DNA of 64,000 bases from Spirochaetales bacterium. Its GTDB lineage: Bacteria > Spirochaetota > Spirochaetia > UBA9216. Below, piece after piece: positions 8,513 to 16,414 of this stretch. Under the pieces are notes generated by a model, which saw only the letters and a list, made by a program, of their open reading frames with translations, was not told the DNA's origin and searched no databases. The position numbers and the translations under genes were made by a program. Position 1 is the stretch's first letter, and the number at the start of each line of letters is the position of its first letter. The stretch lies in NCBI GenBank assembly GCA_016839055.1, contig JAEKNX010000007.1:186001-250000 (forward strand), in the 5' to 3' direction.

Positions 8513-9253
8513 ATGACAGATCGTTTTAGAAAGATTGAGGTGCCTCAGGTGTCGGACTTGATAATCAGACAGATTCTTTCTCTCCTCGAAGAGGGTGAGA
8601 TAAAGCCGGGAGAGCAGCTTCCGTCCGAGATGAGCCTGCAGAAAACCTTCGGAGTTGCCAAGCAGCCTTTGAAGGCCGCCTTTAAGAAGTTAGAACTCTA
8701 TGGAGTACTTGAGACGAAGCCTCAGAGCGGATCATTTATTGCCGATATCGAACCGAGGATTCTTATAGGGCTGATTTCCAACATCCTCGATATTCAGGAT
8801 ACCTTTGAACCCCTTTCCCTCATGGATACGAGAATTCTGCTTGAGGCCCGAGCTGCCGAGCTTGCCGCTGAGACGATGACCGAGAGGGAGCTTCAAAAGG
8901 TCAAACAGGCCAATGAAATCTTTTTCAGTAAATCGATGAAGGGGTCGAGAGCTATCGAAGATGACATCTTCTTTCATCTTGAGATTGTGAAGTATTCAAG
9001 GAGCTCGACTCTGGTGTCACTATATTCGTTTATAACCAGACAGCTCATTGATGTATGGAAGAGGATGGATATTTTCGATGAGGACAGGACCAGGCTGCGT
9101 CTTGAGGAAACTTTCAAGGAGCACTCCGAGATTATCCGCAACCTCGAAGAGAGAAATGGTCCGGGAAGCGCCCAGGCAATGAGGGAGCATCTTGAGAGCG
9201 TATATAAAGAAACTGAGTTGCTGCGGAAAGTTTTGCAGCAGGATAGCCAATAA
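8513..9253 (+). CDS. GntR/FadR-type (FCD domain) transcriptional regulator
   Basis: The N-terminal winged helix (about 10-80) contains the classic GntR signature, from IRQILSLLEEGEIKPGEQLPSE to VAKQPLKAAFKKLELYGVLE. The C-terminal all-helical FCD domain (about 100-235) has the acidic/His residues that bind a metal and a carboxylate ligand (for example ARAAELAAE and DIFFHLEI). Regulators of this class (UxuR, ExuR, LldR) sense hexuronates, aldonates or lactate, which fits the operon behind it. The SD GGTGGAG precedes ATG. It is likely autoregulated through the repeats at 8462-8493. Confidence 0.88.
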   Translation: MTDRFRKIEVPQVSDLIIRQILSLLEEGEIKPGEQLPSEMSLQKTFGVAKQPLKAAFKKLELYGVLETKPQSGSFIADIEPRILIGLISNILDIQDTFEPLSLMDTRILLEARAAELAAETMTERELQKVKQANEIFFSKSMKGSRAIEDDIFFHLEIVKYSRSSTLVSLYSFITRQLIDVWKRMDIFDEDRTRLRLEETFKEHSEIIRNLEERNGPGSAQAMREHLESVYKETELLRKVLQQDSQ

Positions 9254-9268
9254 TTTATGGAAGGGAAA

Positions 9269-10090
9269 ATGACATTTATTGAAAGCATGTTTAGTTATAG
9301 CGGCAAGACTGTCGTAATTACCGGTGGCGGCGGAGTCCTTGCCGGATATATTGCCGAAGGTTTTCTTGAAGCCGGAGCCAGGGTCTCTCTCTGGGGAAGG
9401 TCTATCGACAGCTTAGGAGCGGCAGAATCAAAAATTAAAAGCAGAATAAAGGTGCCCGAAGGCGCGCTTCATATTTTTCAGGCAGACTGCATGGTTAAAT
9501 CCGATCTTGAGGCCGGATATGATGAGGTCCGGAATGAGTTGGGAGCCCCCGAAGTGCTCCTGAATGGAGTAGGCGGAAATAAGGGTAAATGCGACTTTAA
9601 TGATCAGGACATTGAATTATTCATGGATATTCTAAAGATGAACCTCGTGGGCGGAATGGTTCTTCCGATGCAGGTCTTTACCCGTGAGTGGATTAAGGCC
9701 GGAATCAAGGGTAACGTGCTCAATATAGCGTCCATGTCCTCCTACAATGGGCTGTCAGGGGTGTGGGCCTATAATGCCGCAAAATCGGCAGTAATGAATC
9801 TTACAGTCGGAACCTCTCGTGAGTTTGCGAAGCACGGCATTCGGGTGAACTCTATTTCACCGGGGTTCTTTGTCGGCAAGCAGAACCATGATTTACTCAT
9901 AGCTCAGGATGAGCCCCTCGTTTTAACTGACCGGGGAAGCAAGATTCTCGACAGAACTCCAATGAGCCGCTTCGGCGACTTTGCTGACTTAAAGGGTGCA
10001 GTCCTTTTTCTCTGCAGCAATACGGCGGCAGCCTTTGTTACCGGAATTGATGTACCGGTGGACGGCGGATTCCTTACGGATAACATTTAG
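9269..10090 (+). CDS. SDR oxidoreductase, probable D-mannonate oxidoreductase/fructuronate reductase
   Basis: A short-chain dehydrogenase with cofactor motif TGGGGVLAG near the N-terminus, the catalytic Ser and YxxxK (YNAAKSA) and the C-terminal DGGF. The insertion length and the neighbours (a zinc alcohol dehydrogenase and mannonate dehydratase) match the Bacillus yjmF type, which interconverts D-fructuronate and D-mannonate with NAD(P)H. An in-frame ATG at 9257 exists, three bases after the gntR stop. The ATG at 9269 has a better purine-rich SD and gives a start typical of the family, so I prefer it. Substrate is inferred from context only. Confidence 0.8.
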   Translation: MTFIESMFSYSGKTVVITGGGGVLAGYIAEGFLEAGARVSLWGRSIDSLGAAESKIKSRIKVPEGALHIFQADCMVKSDLEAGYDEVRNELGAPEVLLNGVGGNKGKCDFNDQDIELFMDILKMNLVGGMVLPMQVFTREWIKAGIKGNVLNIASMSSYNGLSGVWAYNAAKSAVMNLTVGTSREFAKHGIRVNSISPGFFVGKQNHDLLIAQDEPLVLTDRGSKILDRTPMSRFGDFADLKGAVLFLCSNTAAAFVTGIDVPVDGGFLTDNI

Positions 10091-10093
10091 GTG

Positions 10094-10157
10094 AAATAAT
10101 AAAAAACATCCATGTTTTTTATTATTTTGGAGTTTGTAAGCAAAGCTTACAAACTCC
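10094..10157. repeat. Two consecutive perfect hairpins between SDR and ADH genes
   Basis: Bases 10094-10109 and 10112-10127 form a perfect 16-bp AT-rich stem with a two-base gap. Immediately after, 10129-10141 and 10145-10157 form a perfect 13-bp stem with loop AAA. A GC-rich imperfect inverted segment (CTGCG...CGCAG) follows to about 10215. The first hairpin ends in TTATTATTTT and could act as an intrinsic terminator or attenuator inside the operon. The pair together resembles an inserted palindromic repeat unit. Confidence 0.65.
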
Positions 10158-10247
10158 ACCTCTGGAACCTGCCAGCTCTGCGCTTCGCCCTTGGCTCAGC
10201 CGAGGCTGCTTCGCAGTCCATGGCAGTAATTTCTTTTAGGAGAATGA

Positions 10248-11264
10248 GTGAAAGTATTACAGGTTATTAAACCAGGCGAGATCGCCGTTACCAATAAAGA
10301 AATAGGTAAACTGAAGGCAGGAGAAGTTATAGTTGATATTAAGAGAGTCGGAATTTGCGGCTCTGATATCCATATCTTCAAGGGTTCCAACCCCTTTACC
10401 GTCTATCCGAGAGTTATCGGCCACGAGATGACAGGTCTCATCGCTGAGATTGCGCCGGATGTTCAGGGAGTCAGGGCGGGAGACGGGGTAGTAATTGATC
10501 CGGTTTTAAACTGCGGCGTATGTGACGCCTGCCGGCGCGGCCATCCGAATGTCTGCGGCAGCCTTAAGGTTATGGGAGTACACGCCGACGGCGGTTTTGC
10601 GAGTCAGATGATTGTTCCATCTGCCAACGTATATAAGGTCCCGGAGACAATGAGCTGGAATAAGGCAGTCCTCGTTGAACCTTTTTCTATCGGCGCCAAT
10701 ATCTGCGATAGAACCGGGGTGGAAAAAGGCGACAGGGTTCTTGTTTTGGGAAGCGGCGTCATAGGAAATGCTGCCCTGATGACTGCAAAGATGCTCGGCG
10801 CCGAGGTCATTGTCTGTGATATTGATGATGCCAAGCTTGAGAAAGCTAAAGAGCTTGGAGCTGACCACACAATAAACAGTATAGAGCTGGACCTTCAAGA
10901 GGAGGTATTTCGCCTGACAAAGGGTGAAGGCGTTACTGTGGTCATCGATGCAGCCTGCGTACCGGCTCTTTTTCAAAGCCTCCTGGAGTGTGCGGCTCCG
11001 GGCGGAAGAATAGGAGTTCTCGGTTTTTCAAAGGATTTCAGTGAAATAAATCAGTTTGAAATAACCCGTAAAGAGTTATCTATAGTCGGCTCCCGGCTTA
11101 ACAACCGCAGGTTTCCCCAGGTTATAAGGTGGTTTGAAGACGGACTGCTCGAACCAGAGAAACTGATAAATTCTGTTCATTCCTTTGCGGATGCTGAAAG
11201 AGTCTTGAGAGAGATAGCGTCAACAGGTGTAAACAGCGGAAAGACGATAATTCGTTTAGATTAG
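10248..11264 (+). CDS. Zinc-dependent alcohol dehydrogenase, probable L-gulonate 5-dehydrogenase type
   Basis: A medium-chain dehydrogenase/reductase. The catalytic zinc ligands are in CGSDIH and GHEMTG, and the structural zinc loop has four Cys (CGVC-x2-C ... C). The Rossmann part has VLGSGVIGNAAL. The sequence GVHADGGFA after the structural zinc loop is typical of the RspB/YjmD subgroup, whose characterised members oxidise L-gulonate to D-fructuronate. That product feeds the SDR and mannonate dehydratase next door. GTG start with SD TAGGAG five bases upstream. Galactitol-phosphate or threonine dehydrogenase activities are alternatives. Confidence 0.85.
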   Translation: MKVLQVIKPGEIAVTNKEIGKLKAGEVIVDIKRVGICGSDIHIFKGSNPFTVYPRVIGHEMTGLIAEIAPDVQGVRAGDGVVIDPVLNCGVCDACRRGHPNVCGSLKVMGVHADGGFASQMIVPSANVYKVPETMSWNKAVLVEPFSIGANICDRTGVEKGDRVLVLGSGVIGNAALMTAKMLGAEVIVCDIDDAKLEKAKELGADHTINSIELDLQEEVFRLTKGEGVTVVIDAACVPALFQSLLECAAPGGRIGVLGFSKDFSEINQFEITRKELSIVGSRLNNRRFPQVIRWFEDGLLEPEKLINSVHSFADAERVLREIASTGVNSGKTIIRLD

Positions 11265-11282
11265 CATAAGAGGAAATAATTG

Positions 11283-12320
11283 ATGAGAATGACATTCAGG
11301 TGGTTTGGTCCGTCGGATCCTATCACTTTACAACATATCAGGCAGATTCCGGGGGTTGAGGGCATAGTAAGTTCAGCATTCGACATTCCCTCGGATGAGG
11401 TAATTCCGGCAGAAGCCGTGCTTGAGCTTAAGGCGATGATCGAAAAACAATCGATGACCCTCGACTGTTTTGAGAGCATTCCGGTTCATGACAATATAAA
11501 GCTTGGAACTGATGATCGGGACAGATACATCGATATCTGGCTTGAGAGTCTTCGAAATGTAGCCTCGGCCGGAGTCAGGACAGTCTGTTATAACTTCATG
11601 TTGGCCTTCGACTGGCTGAGAACCGATCTTTCTATGAGGCTCGAAGACGGCTCTAAAGCAATGCAGTATCAGGATGCTGAAGTCGCGAAGATGGACATGA
11701 CGGGTGATATTCCGGCATGGAGTCAGAAGTATACTCCTGAGACCCTTGCTGAAATGCTTAAGAAGAGCAGGGCTGTGAGCGTAGAGCAGCTTTGGGCAAA
11801 CCTTGAGTATTTTTTAAAGAGAGTTGTGCCGGTCGCCGAAGAGCTCGGCGTTAAGCTTGCGATTCATCCAGATGATCCTCCATGGCCGGTACTGGGAATA
11901 AACAGGATTATTACTTCGATGGAAAACCTCGAGCGCTTTGTAAAGCTGGTAGACAGTCCGAATAACGGGCTTGCTCTCTGCAGCGGATCTCTCGGGGCGA
12001 ATCCTGAGAATGACATTCCGGCCATGATAAGGCGTTTCGGAGGCTTGGGCAGGATTAACTTCATGCATGTCCGGAACCTGAAACATACAGGGGAGAAGGA
12101 ATTTCATGAAACCGCTCACTACAGCCCGTGCGGGAATCTTGATATGTACGAGATAATGAAGAGTATCCATGACACAGGATTCACCGGACCGCTGCGCCCG
12201 GACCATGGACGTGACGTCTGGGGAGAGGTTCGTACCCCTGGATACGGTCTTTATGACAGGGCTATGGGAGTGAATTACATTTTAGGCTTATGGGAAGCCA
12301 TCACTAAGGCTTCTTTATAA
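11283..12320 (+). CDS. uxuA: Mannonate dehydratase
   Basis: Converts D-mannonate to 2-keto-3-deoxy-D-gluconate, a Mn-dependent TIM-barrel enzyme. Diagnostic features are the opening MRMTFRWFGP, the internal LAIHPDDPPWP with metal ligands, LCSGSLGANP, and the ending RPDHGRDVWGE. Length (345) is normal. The frame extends to a TTG at 11280, but the following ATG has the spacing to the SD AAGAGGAAA. It lies mid-operon between the dehydrogenase and the TRAP transporter. The downstream kinase (KdgK) and aldolase (KdgA) are not in the window. Confidence 0.93.
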   Translation: MRMTFRWFGPSDPITLQHIRQIPGVEGIVSSAFDIPSDEVIPAEAVLELKAMIEKQSMTLDCFESIPVHDNIKLGTDDRDRYIDIWLESLRNVASAGVRTVCYNFMLAFDWLRTDLSMRLEDGSKAMQYQDAEVAKMDMTGDIPAWSQKYTPETLAEMLKKSRAVSVEQLWANLEYFLKRVVPVAEELGVKLAIHPDDPPWPVLGINRIITSMENLERFVKLVDSPNNGLALCSGSLGANPENDIPAMIRRFGGLGRINFMHVRNLKHTGEKEFHETAHYSPCGNLDMYEIMKSIHDTGFTGPLRPDHGRDVWGEVRTPGYGLYDRAMGVNYILGLWEAITKASL

Positions 12321-12340
12321 TAAAATCTTTGGAGGAAAAA

Positions 12341-13339
12341 ATGAAAAGAATTCTTTGTATTGCAATACTGGTTATTTTCAGTGTTTCAATTGTATTTGCT
12401 GGCGGCCAGAAAGAAGCCGGGGCAGACAAACAGGAAAAGATTGTCTGGAAATTTGGACATCTTGCTAATGAAGATCATATGTGGAACAAGACAGCGATTA
12501 AATTTGCTGAACTTGTAAACGAAAAGACTAACGGAGTAATTGAGGTAAAAATTTACCCTAATGAACAGCTTGGAAAAGAAGTTGAGCTTATAAATATGAT
12601 TCAGGGCGGCACCGCTGATATTACTATCTCTGGAGAATCAATGGCCAATTGGGCACCCAAGGCCGCTCTGATGGCAGTTCCATTTGCTTTTAACAGCACA
12701 GAGCATATGCAGTCAGCTATTGAAAGTAAGATTGGTGATGAAATTGCCGCTCAGATTACTGAGAAAATTGGTCTTATTCCATTGTATTATCATGCAAGAC
12801 TTCCCCGAAACCTTACGTCTAATACTCCGATGAGCTCACCGGAAGATGTAACAGGGCTGAAAATGAGAGTACCTAATGTGCCTCTCTTCCTTGATGCATG
12901 GAAGGCTCTGGGCGCTTATCCTCAGGCAATGGCTTTCAGCGAAGTCTTTACTGCTCTCCAGCAGGGGACTATCGGCGCACAGGAAAACCCCTATGACCTT
13001 ATCTATAGCGCTTCCTTTTATGAAGTTCAGGAATACGTAAATGAGACCGAGCATGTACACAGCTGGATATATGTTCTGATAGGTGAAGCTCAGTTCAACT
13101 CACTTTCTCCTGAACTTAAAGCCCAGGTTAAGGAAGCTACTGTTGAGACTCAGGTGTATGCAAACGAACTCTTTGCAAGTGATGCACCTACTTATAAGCA
13201 GAAGCTCATCGATGCAGGTATGAATATAAACAGTAATGTTGACAAGGCTGCTTTTAGAGCGGCTATGGAACCTGCCATTAAGGAAAAACTTACTGCTGAG
13301 CAGTTCGATCTTTACAAGAGAATTACAAGCGGAAAATAA
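12341..13339 (+). CDS. TRAP transporter solute-binding protein (DctP family)
   Basis: Periplasmic receptor for an organic acid. The signal peptide is at residues 1-21, cleaved after VFA, and the mature protein starts GGQKEAG, common in spirochaete binding proteins. Typical DctP segments are FAELVNEKTNG, IKIYPNEQLG-like sequence and the conserved Arg region KMRVPNVPLFLDAWKALGA, which salt-bridges the substrate carboxylate. An upstream TTG (12329) lies inside the SD GGAGG, so the ATG at 12341 is the start. Context suggests an aldonate or hexuronate such as D-mannonate, gluconate or L-gulonate. A hairpin behind the gene may raise its level over the membrane subunits. Confidence 0.92.
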   Translation: MKRILCIAILVIFSVSIVFAGGQKEAGADKQEKIVWKFGHLANEDHMWNKTAIKFAELVNEKTNGVIEVKIYPNEQLGKEVELINMIQGGTADITISGESMANWAPKAALMAVPFAFNSTEHMQSAIESKIGDEIAAQITEKIGLIPLYYHARLPRNLTSNTPMSSPEDVTGLKMRVPNVPLFLDAWKALGAYPQAMAFSEVFTALQQGTIGAQENPYDLIYSASFYEVQEYVNETEHVHSWIYVLIGEAQFNSLSPELKAQVKEATVETQVYANELFASDAPTYKQKLIDAGMNINSNVDKAAFRAAMEPAIKEKLTAEQFDLYKRITSGK

Positions 13340-13361
13340 ACTGTATAGTTCAGTTAGCTGA

Positions 13362-13392
13362 ATGCGGCGGCATAGCCGCCGCATCTGTTTTT
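13362..13392 (+). terminator. Intra-operon hairpin between dctP and dctQ
   Basis: ATGCGGCGGC (13362-13371) and GCCGCCGCAT (13375-13384) pair perfectly over 10 bp with a three-base loop, followed by CTG and five T. The SD for dctQ starts right after. This looks like a partial terminator or mRNA-stabilising 3' structure that gives more binding protein than permease, as is common in binding-protein operons. Confidence 0.7.
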
Positions 13393-13401
13393 GGAGGATA
13401 A

Positions 13402-13887
13402 ATGAAGGATCCATTGGAGAAGGTGCTGAAGGCAGGAGTTTTTATTGTCTTCGCGGCCCTCGTTTTAGTAGTTACATTTCAGGTCTTTTCAAGGATCTTT
13501 TTCCCTAACCTTAGTCAAATCTGGACCGAAGAGGTTACCAGGTTTCTGTTTATATACTCGATTAGCCTTGCTGCTCCTGTAGCAATGAAGCAGAAGGCGT
13601 ATGTAAATATTGATTTAATTAATAAGCTTCCTGCAAAATTGTTGATACCCATAAAAATACTGGTTGAAGTTCTTATATTAATATTATTTATTGTAATTTT
13701 TTATTACGGAATCAAGTTTACTATGCTCGGTACTACCCAGCGGGCTCCTACTATTAAGATCCCTATTGCAATAGTGTTTGTGTCTATTCCGGTCATGGGG
13801 GCGTTTATGACATTCTATTCCGCAGCCAATTTTGTTAAGTTTCTCAAATATTTGAAAGCGGGAGGCGATGTAAAATCATGGTCCTGA
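13402..13887 (+). CDS. TRAP transporter small permease (DctQ family)
   Basis: A four-helix inner-membrane protein of 161 residues. Family features are the Trp-Glu motif after helix 2 (SQIWTEEVTRFLFIYS) and KQKAYVNIDL. It docks the large permease and binding protein. SD TTGGAGG. It overlaps dctM by 10 bp. Confidence 0.92.
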   Translation: MKDPLEKVLKAGVFIVFAALVLVVTFQVFSRIFFPNLSQIWTEEVTRFLFIYSISLAAPVAMKQKAYVNIDLINKLPAKLLIPIKILVEVLILILFIVIFYYGIKFTMLGTTQRAPTIKIPIAIVFVSIPVMGAFMTFYSAANFVKFLKYLKAGGDVKSWS

Positions 13888-15149
13888 TGTTATTTCTTTC
13901 TTTTATAATACTGATCTTCCTTGGTATGCCGGTGGCTTTTTCACTAGGCGTATCTTCACTTTTATATCTTTTTACCAACGATATCCCGCTCATTGTTGCT
14001 GCGCAAAAGATGTATACCGGAATAGACTCATTCGTGCTCGTTTGTATTCCAGGATTCATCTTTGCCGGCAACCTGATGAATACCGGTGGAATCACACACA
14101 GGATTATCCGTTTCTCCAACGCACTTGTCGGATGGATAACTGGCGGACTTGGAATTGCGAATGTTGCTGCATCGATGATCTTTGCCGGAATAAGCGGAAC
14201 GGCACTTGCTGATACTGCCAGCCTTGGCGCAATCCTGATCCCTGGAATGAAAGAAGAGGGGTATGATGCGGACTTTGCTGCCGCAATTACTGCATCGTCT
14301 TCTACTATCGGGCCCATTATTCCTCCGAGTCTTCCTATGATTGTTGTCGGAACCCTTGTGGGACTGTCTGTTTCAAAATTATTTGTTGCTGGTGCTATTC
14401 CTGGAATCTTACTGGGTTTTGGACTTATGGGAATGGGTTATTTTATCGCGAAAAAGCGAAAATATCCCAAAGGAAAAATGCAGTCTGCGAGGGTAATATG
14501 GGCAACATTTAAGGACGCCATCTGGGCTCTTTTAATGACTTTTATTATTCTATTCGGTATTCTGGGGGGATTTTTTACACCTACGGAAGCTTCGATTGTA
14601 GCTGTTCTTTATGCTTTATTTGTAGGACTTTTTATCTATAAGGAACTTAAGTGGAAGGATATTCCGAAGGTTATGATTGAATCTCTTATAACTACTGCAT
14701 CAATCATGGTACTTGTAGGTCTTGCAAATCTTTTTGCCTGGATTCTCGCAAGCGAACAGATTCCTCAGATGGTTGCGAAAGGGATATTGTCAATTTCAGA
14801 TAATCCGATAATCATAATTCTGCTTCTGAATGTTCTGCTGCTCTTTGTAGGTTCATTCATGGAAACAATTGCTGCACTCGTCATCCTGTTTCCGGTTCTG
14901 CTTCCTGTTGCAGTCAGCATCGGAATGGATCCTATCCATTTTGGTGTCATGGCAGTACTCAACCTGATGATAGGTCTCACGACACCTCCTGTCGGAGTAT
15001 GTCTTTTTGTTGCTTCAAGTATAGGAGGGATCTCGATAGTGCAGACAACAAAGGCTATTCTGCCCTTTCTTCTTGTGAGCATTGTAATCCTATTAATGGT
15101 TGCTTTTATTCCACCATTGACCCTGTTTCTACCATCATTAATAAAGTAA
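13878..15149 (+). CDS. TRAP transporter large permease (DctM family)
   Basis: The 12-helix transport subunit (423 residues), driving Na+-coupled uptake. Hallmarks are the early GMPVAFSLG, the re-entrant loop FAGISGTALADTASLG, IIPPSLPMIVVGTL, and TPPVGVCLFVASSIGG near the C-terminus. It starts inside the end of dctQ, so translation is coupled. Same presumed substrate as the binding protein upstream. Confidence 0.94.
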   Translation: MVLMLFLSFIILIFLGMPVAFSLGVSSLLYLFTNDIPLIVAAQKMYTGIDSFVLVCIPGFIFAGNLMNTGGITHRIIRFSNALVGWITGGLGIANVAASMIFAGISGTALADTASLGAILIPGMKEEGYDADFAAAITASSSTIGPIIPPSLPMIVVGTLVGLSVSKLFVAGAIPGILLGFGLMGMGYFIAKKRKYPKGKMQSARVIWATFKDAIWALLMTFIILFGILGGFFTPTEASIVAVLYALFVGLFIYKELKWKDIPKVMIESLITTASIMVLVGLANLFAWILASEQIPQMVAKGILSISDNPIIIILLLNVLLLFVGSFMETIAALVILFPVLLPVAVSIGMDPIHFGVMAVLNLMIGLTTPPVGVCLFVASSIGGISIVQTTKAILPFLLVSIVILLMVAFIPPLTLFLPSLIK

Positions 15150-15167
15150 ACCTGAAAGGAGTAGTAG

Positions 15168-16253
15168 ATGTCCGTAAATGTAAGCAGGGAAAACCTTGTG
15201 GACTACATAAAGAATATATTTGAAGCAAAGGGAATGAATACATCTGATGCTGAGATTTCCGCAAAAGTTCTTACCGCAGCCGATGCGAGGGGGATTCCGT
15301 CACACGGAGTCGGCAGGCTCTGGCGGTACCTCGGCGGCTTGGACAAGGGCGTTATGAAACTTGACACAGAACCCTCTGTGATAAAAGAAACCCCCAACTC
15401 TATTGTGATAGATGCCAGGGGTGTTATGGGCCCTCCGGTCAGCTACCGTACTATGGTGAAAACCCTCGATAAGGCCGATGCGCAGGGGATGGCTTTCTCC
15501 TGTGTCCGTGACTCGAACCACTTTGGCATCGCCGGCTACTACGCAATGATGGCCCTCGAGCGGGACATGATAGGATTTACCATGACAAATACCGCCGCCC
15601 TCGGTGTTCCCATTTTCGGACGTGATGTTATGTTCGGAACAAACCCCATAGCTGTTGCAGTTCCATCTAATGAGGAAATCCCTTATTGTCTTGATATGTC
15701 GACAACAGTTGTCTCCCGTGGGAAAATTGAGGTCTATAATCGTGATGAGAAAACTCTTCCGCAGGGCTGGGCCGTAAATGAGAGAGGTCTCAGCGCCTCT
15801 GACCCGTCGGAACTACTTGAGAAGATGCTTGTGCGTGCCGGAGGCGGGATACTCCCCCTTGGCGGAGAGGGCGAAATGTTCGGCGGCCATAAAGGATTCG
15901 GGCTTGCTGTTCTTGTTGATATTCTCTGCGCGGTTCTTTCGGGAGCAGATTTCGGTCCTGATGTAGCCGATTCAGAAGCTACCTCGGCCAGGGTCTCACA
16001 TTTCTTCGGCGCGATTAAGATTTCACGCTTCCGTGACCCCGACTTATTCAAGGCTGATATGGATCAGATGCTCAGGCAGCTTCGAGAAGCAAGACCCGCT
16101 GAAGGGAAGGAACGCGTCTATTATGCTGGTCTCAAGGAAGCCGAGAGTGAACTCTTATGCTCAGAGAAAGGTGTTGTTTTAAGTGACAAGGTCTGGACTC
16201 AGATTACAGACTTCGGAAAAGAGCTGGGTCTCGGCATTCCGGTAATTTTATAA
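15168..16253 (+). CDS. Ldh family (malate/L-lactate dehydrogenase type) oxidoreductase
   Basis: An NAD(P)-dependent dehydrogenase of the non-Rossmann LDH2/MDH2 fold, 361 residues. Motifs include the catalytic His in SHGVGR and DSNHFGIAGYYAMMAL, the nucleotide-binding GTNPIAVAVP, and the late GHKGFGLAVLVDIL. A homologue (yjmC) sits in the Bacillus hexuronate operon next to yjmD, uxuA and yjmF. Here the same four enzymes surround a TRAP transporter. The exact 2-hydroxyacid or aldonate substrate is not deducible. SD GAAAGGAG precedes ATG. The operon ends at the terminator after it. Confidence 0.88.
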   Translation: MSVNVSRENLVDYIKNIFEAKGMNTSDAEISAKVLTAADARGIPSHGVGRLWRYLGGLDKGVMKLDTEPSVIKETPNSIVIDARGVMGPPVSYRTMVKTLDKADAQGMAFSCVRDSNHFGIAGYYAMMALERDMIGFTMTNTAALGVPIFGRDVMFGTNPIAVAVPSNEEIPYCLDMSTTVVSRGKIEVYNRDEKTLPQGWAVNERGLSASDPSELLEKMLVRAGGGILPLGGEGEMFGGHKGFGLAVLVDILCAVLSGADFGPDVADSEATSARVSHFFGAIKISRFRDPDLFKADMDQMLRQLREARPAEGKERVYYAGLKEAESELLCSEKGVVLSDKVWTQITDFGKELGLGIPVIL

Positions 16254-16313
16254 ATATGGGAACCTCTGATAACCCAAAATTGAGCTTATTAGAGGAAATC
16301 TAAGGAAGACTTC

Positions 16314-16357
16314 TAAAAAACTGTAGTTTTTAGATCCCGGTGTTTCGGGATCTTTTT
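16314..16357 (+). terminator. Intrinsic terminator of the aldonate operon
   Basis: GATCCCG (16333-16339) and CGGGATC (16346-16352) form a stem with a six-base loop, followed by TTTTT. An adjacent smaller stem AAAACT/AGTTTT (about 16315-16330) precedes it. This closes the unit that began at 8420 and separates it from the LarA-family gene. Confidence 0.85.
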
Positions 16358-16414
16358 AATATAACAGCGAATATCCTGATTTTATAGTATATTGCAGGTT
16401 AGGAGATTTTAGTT

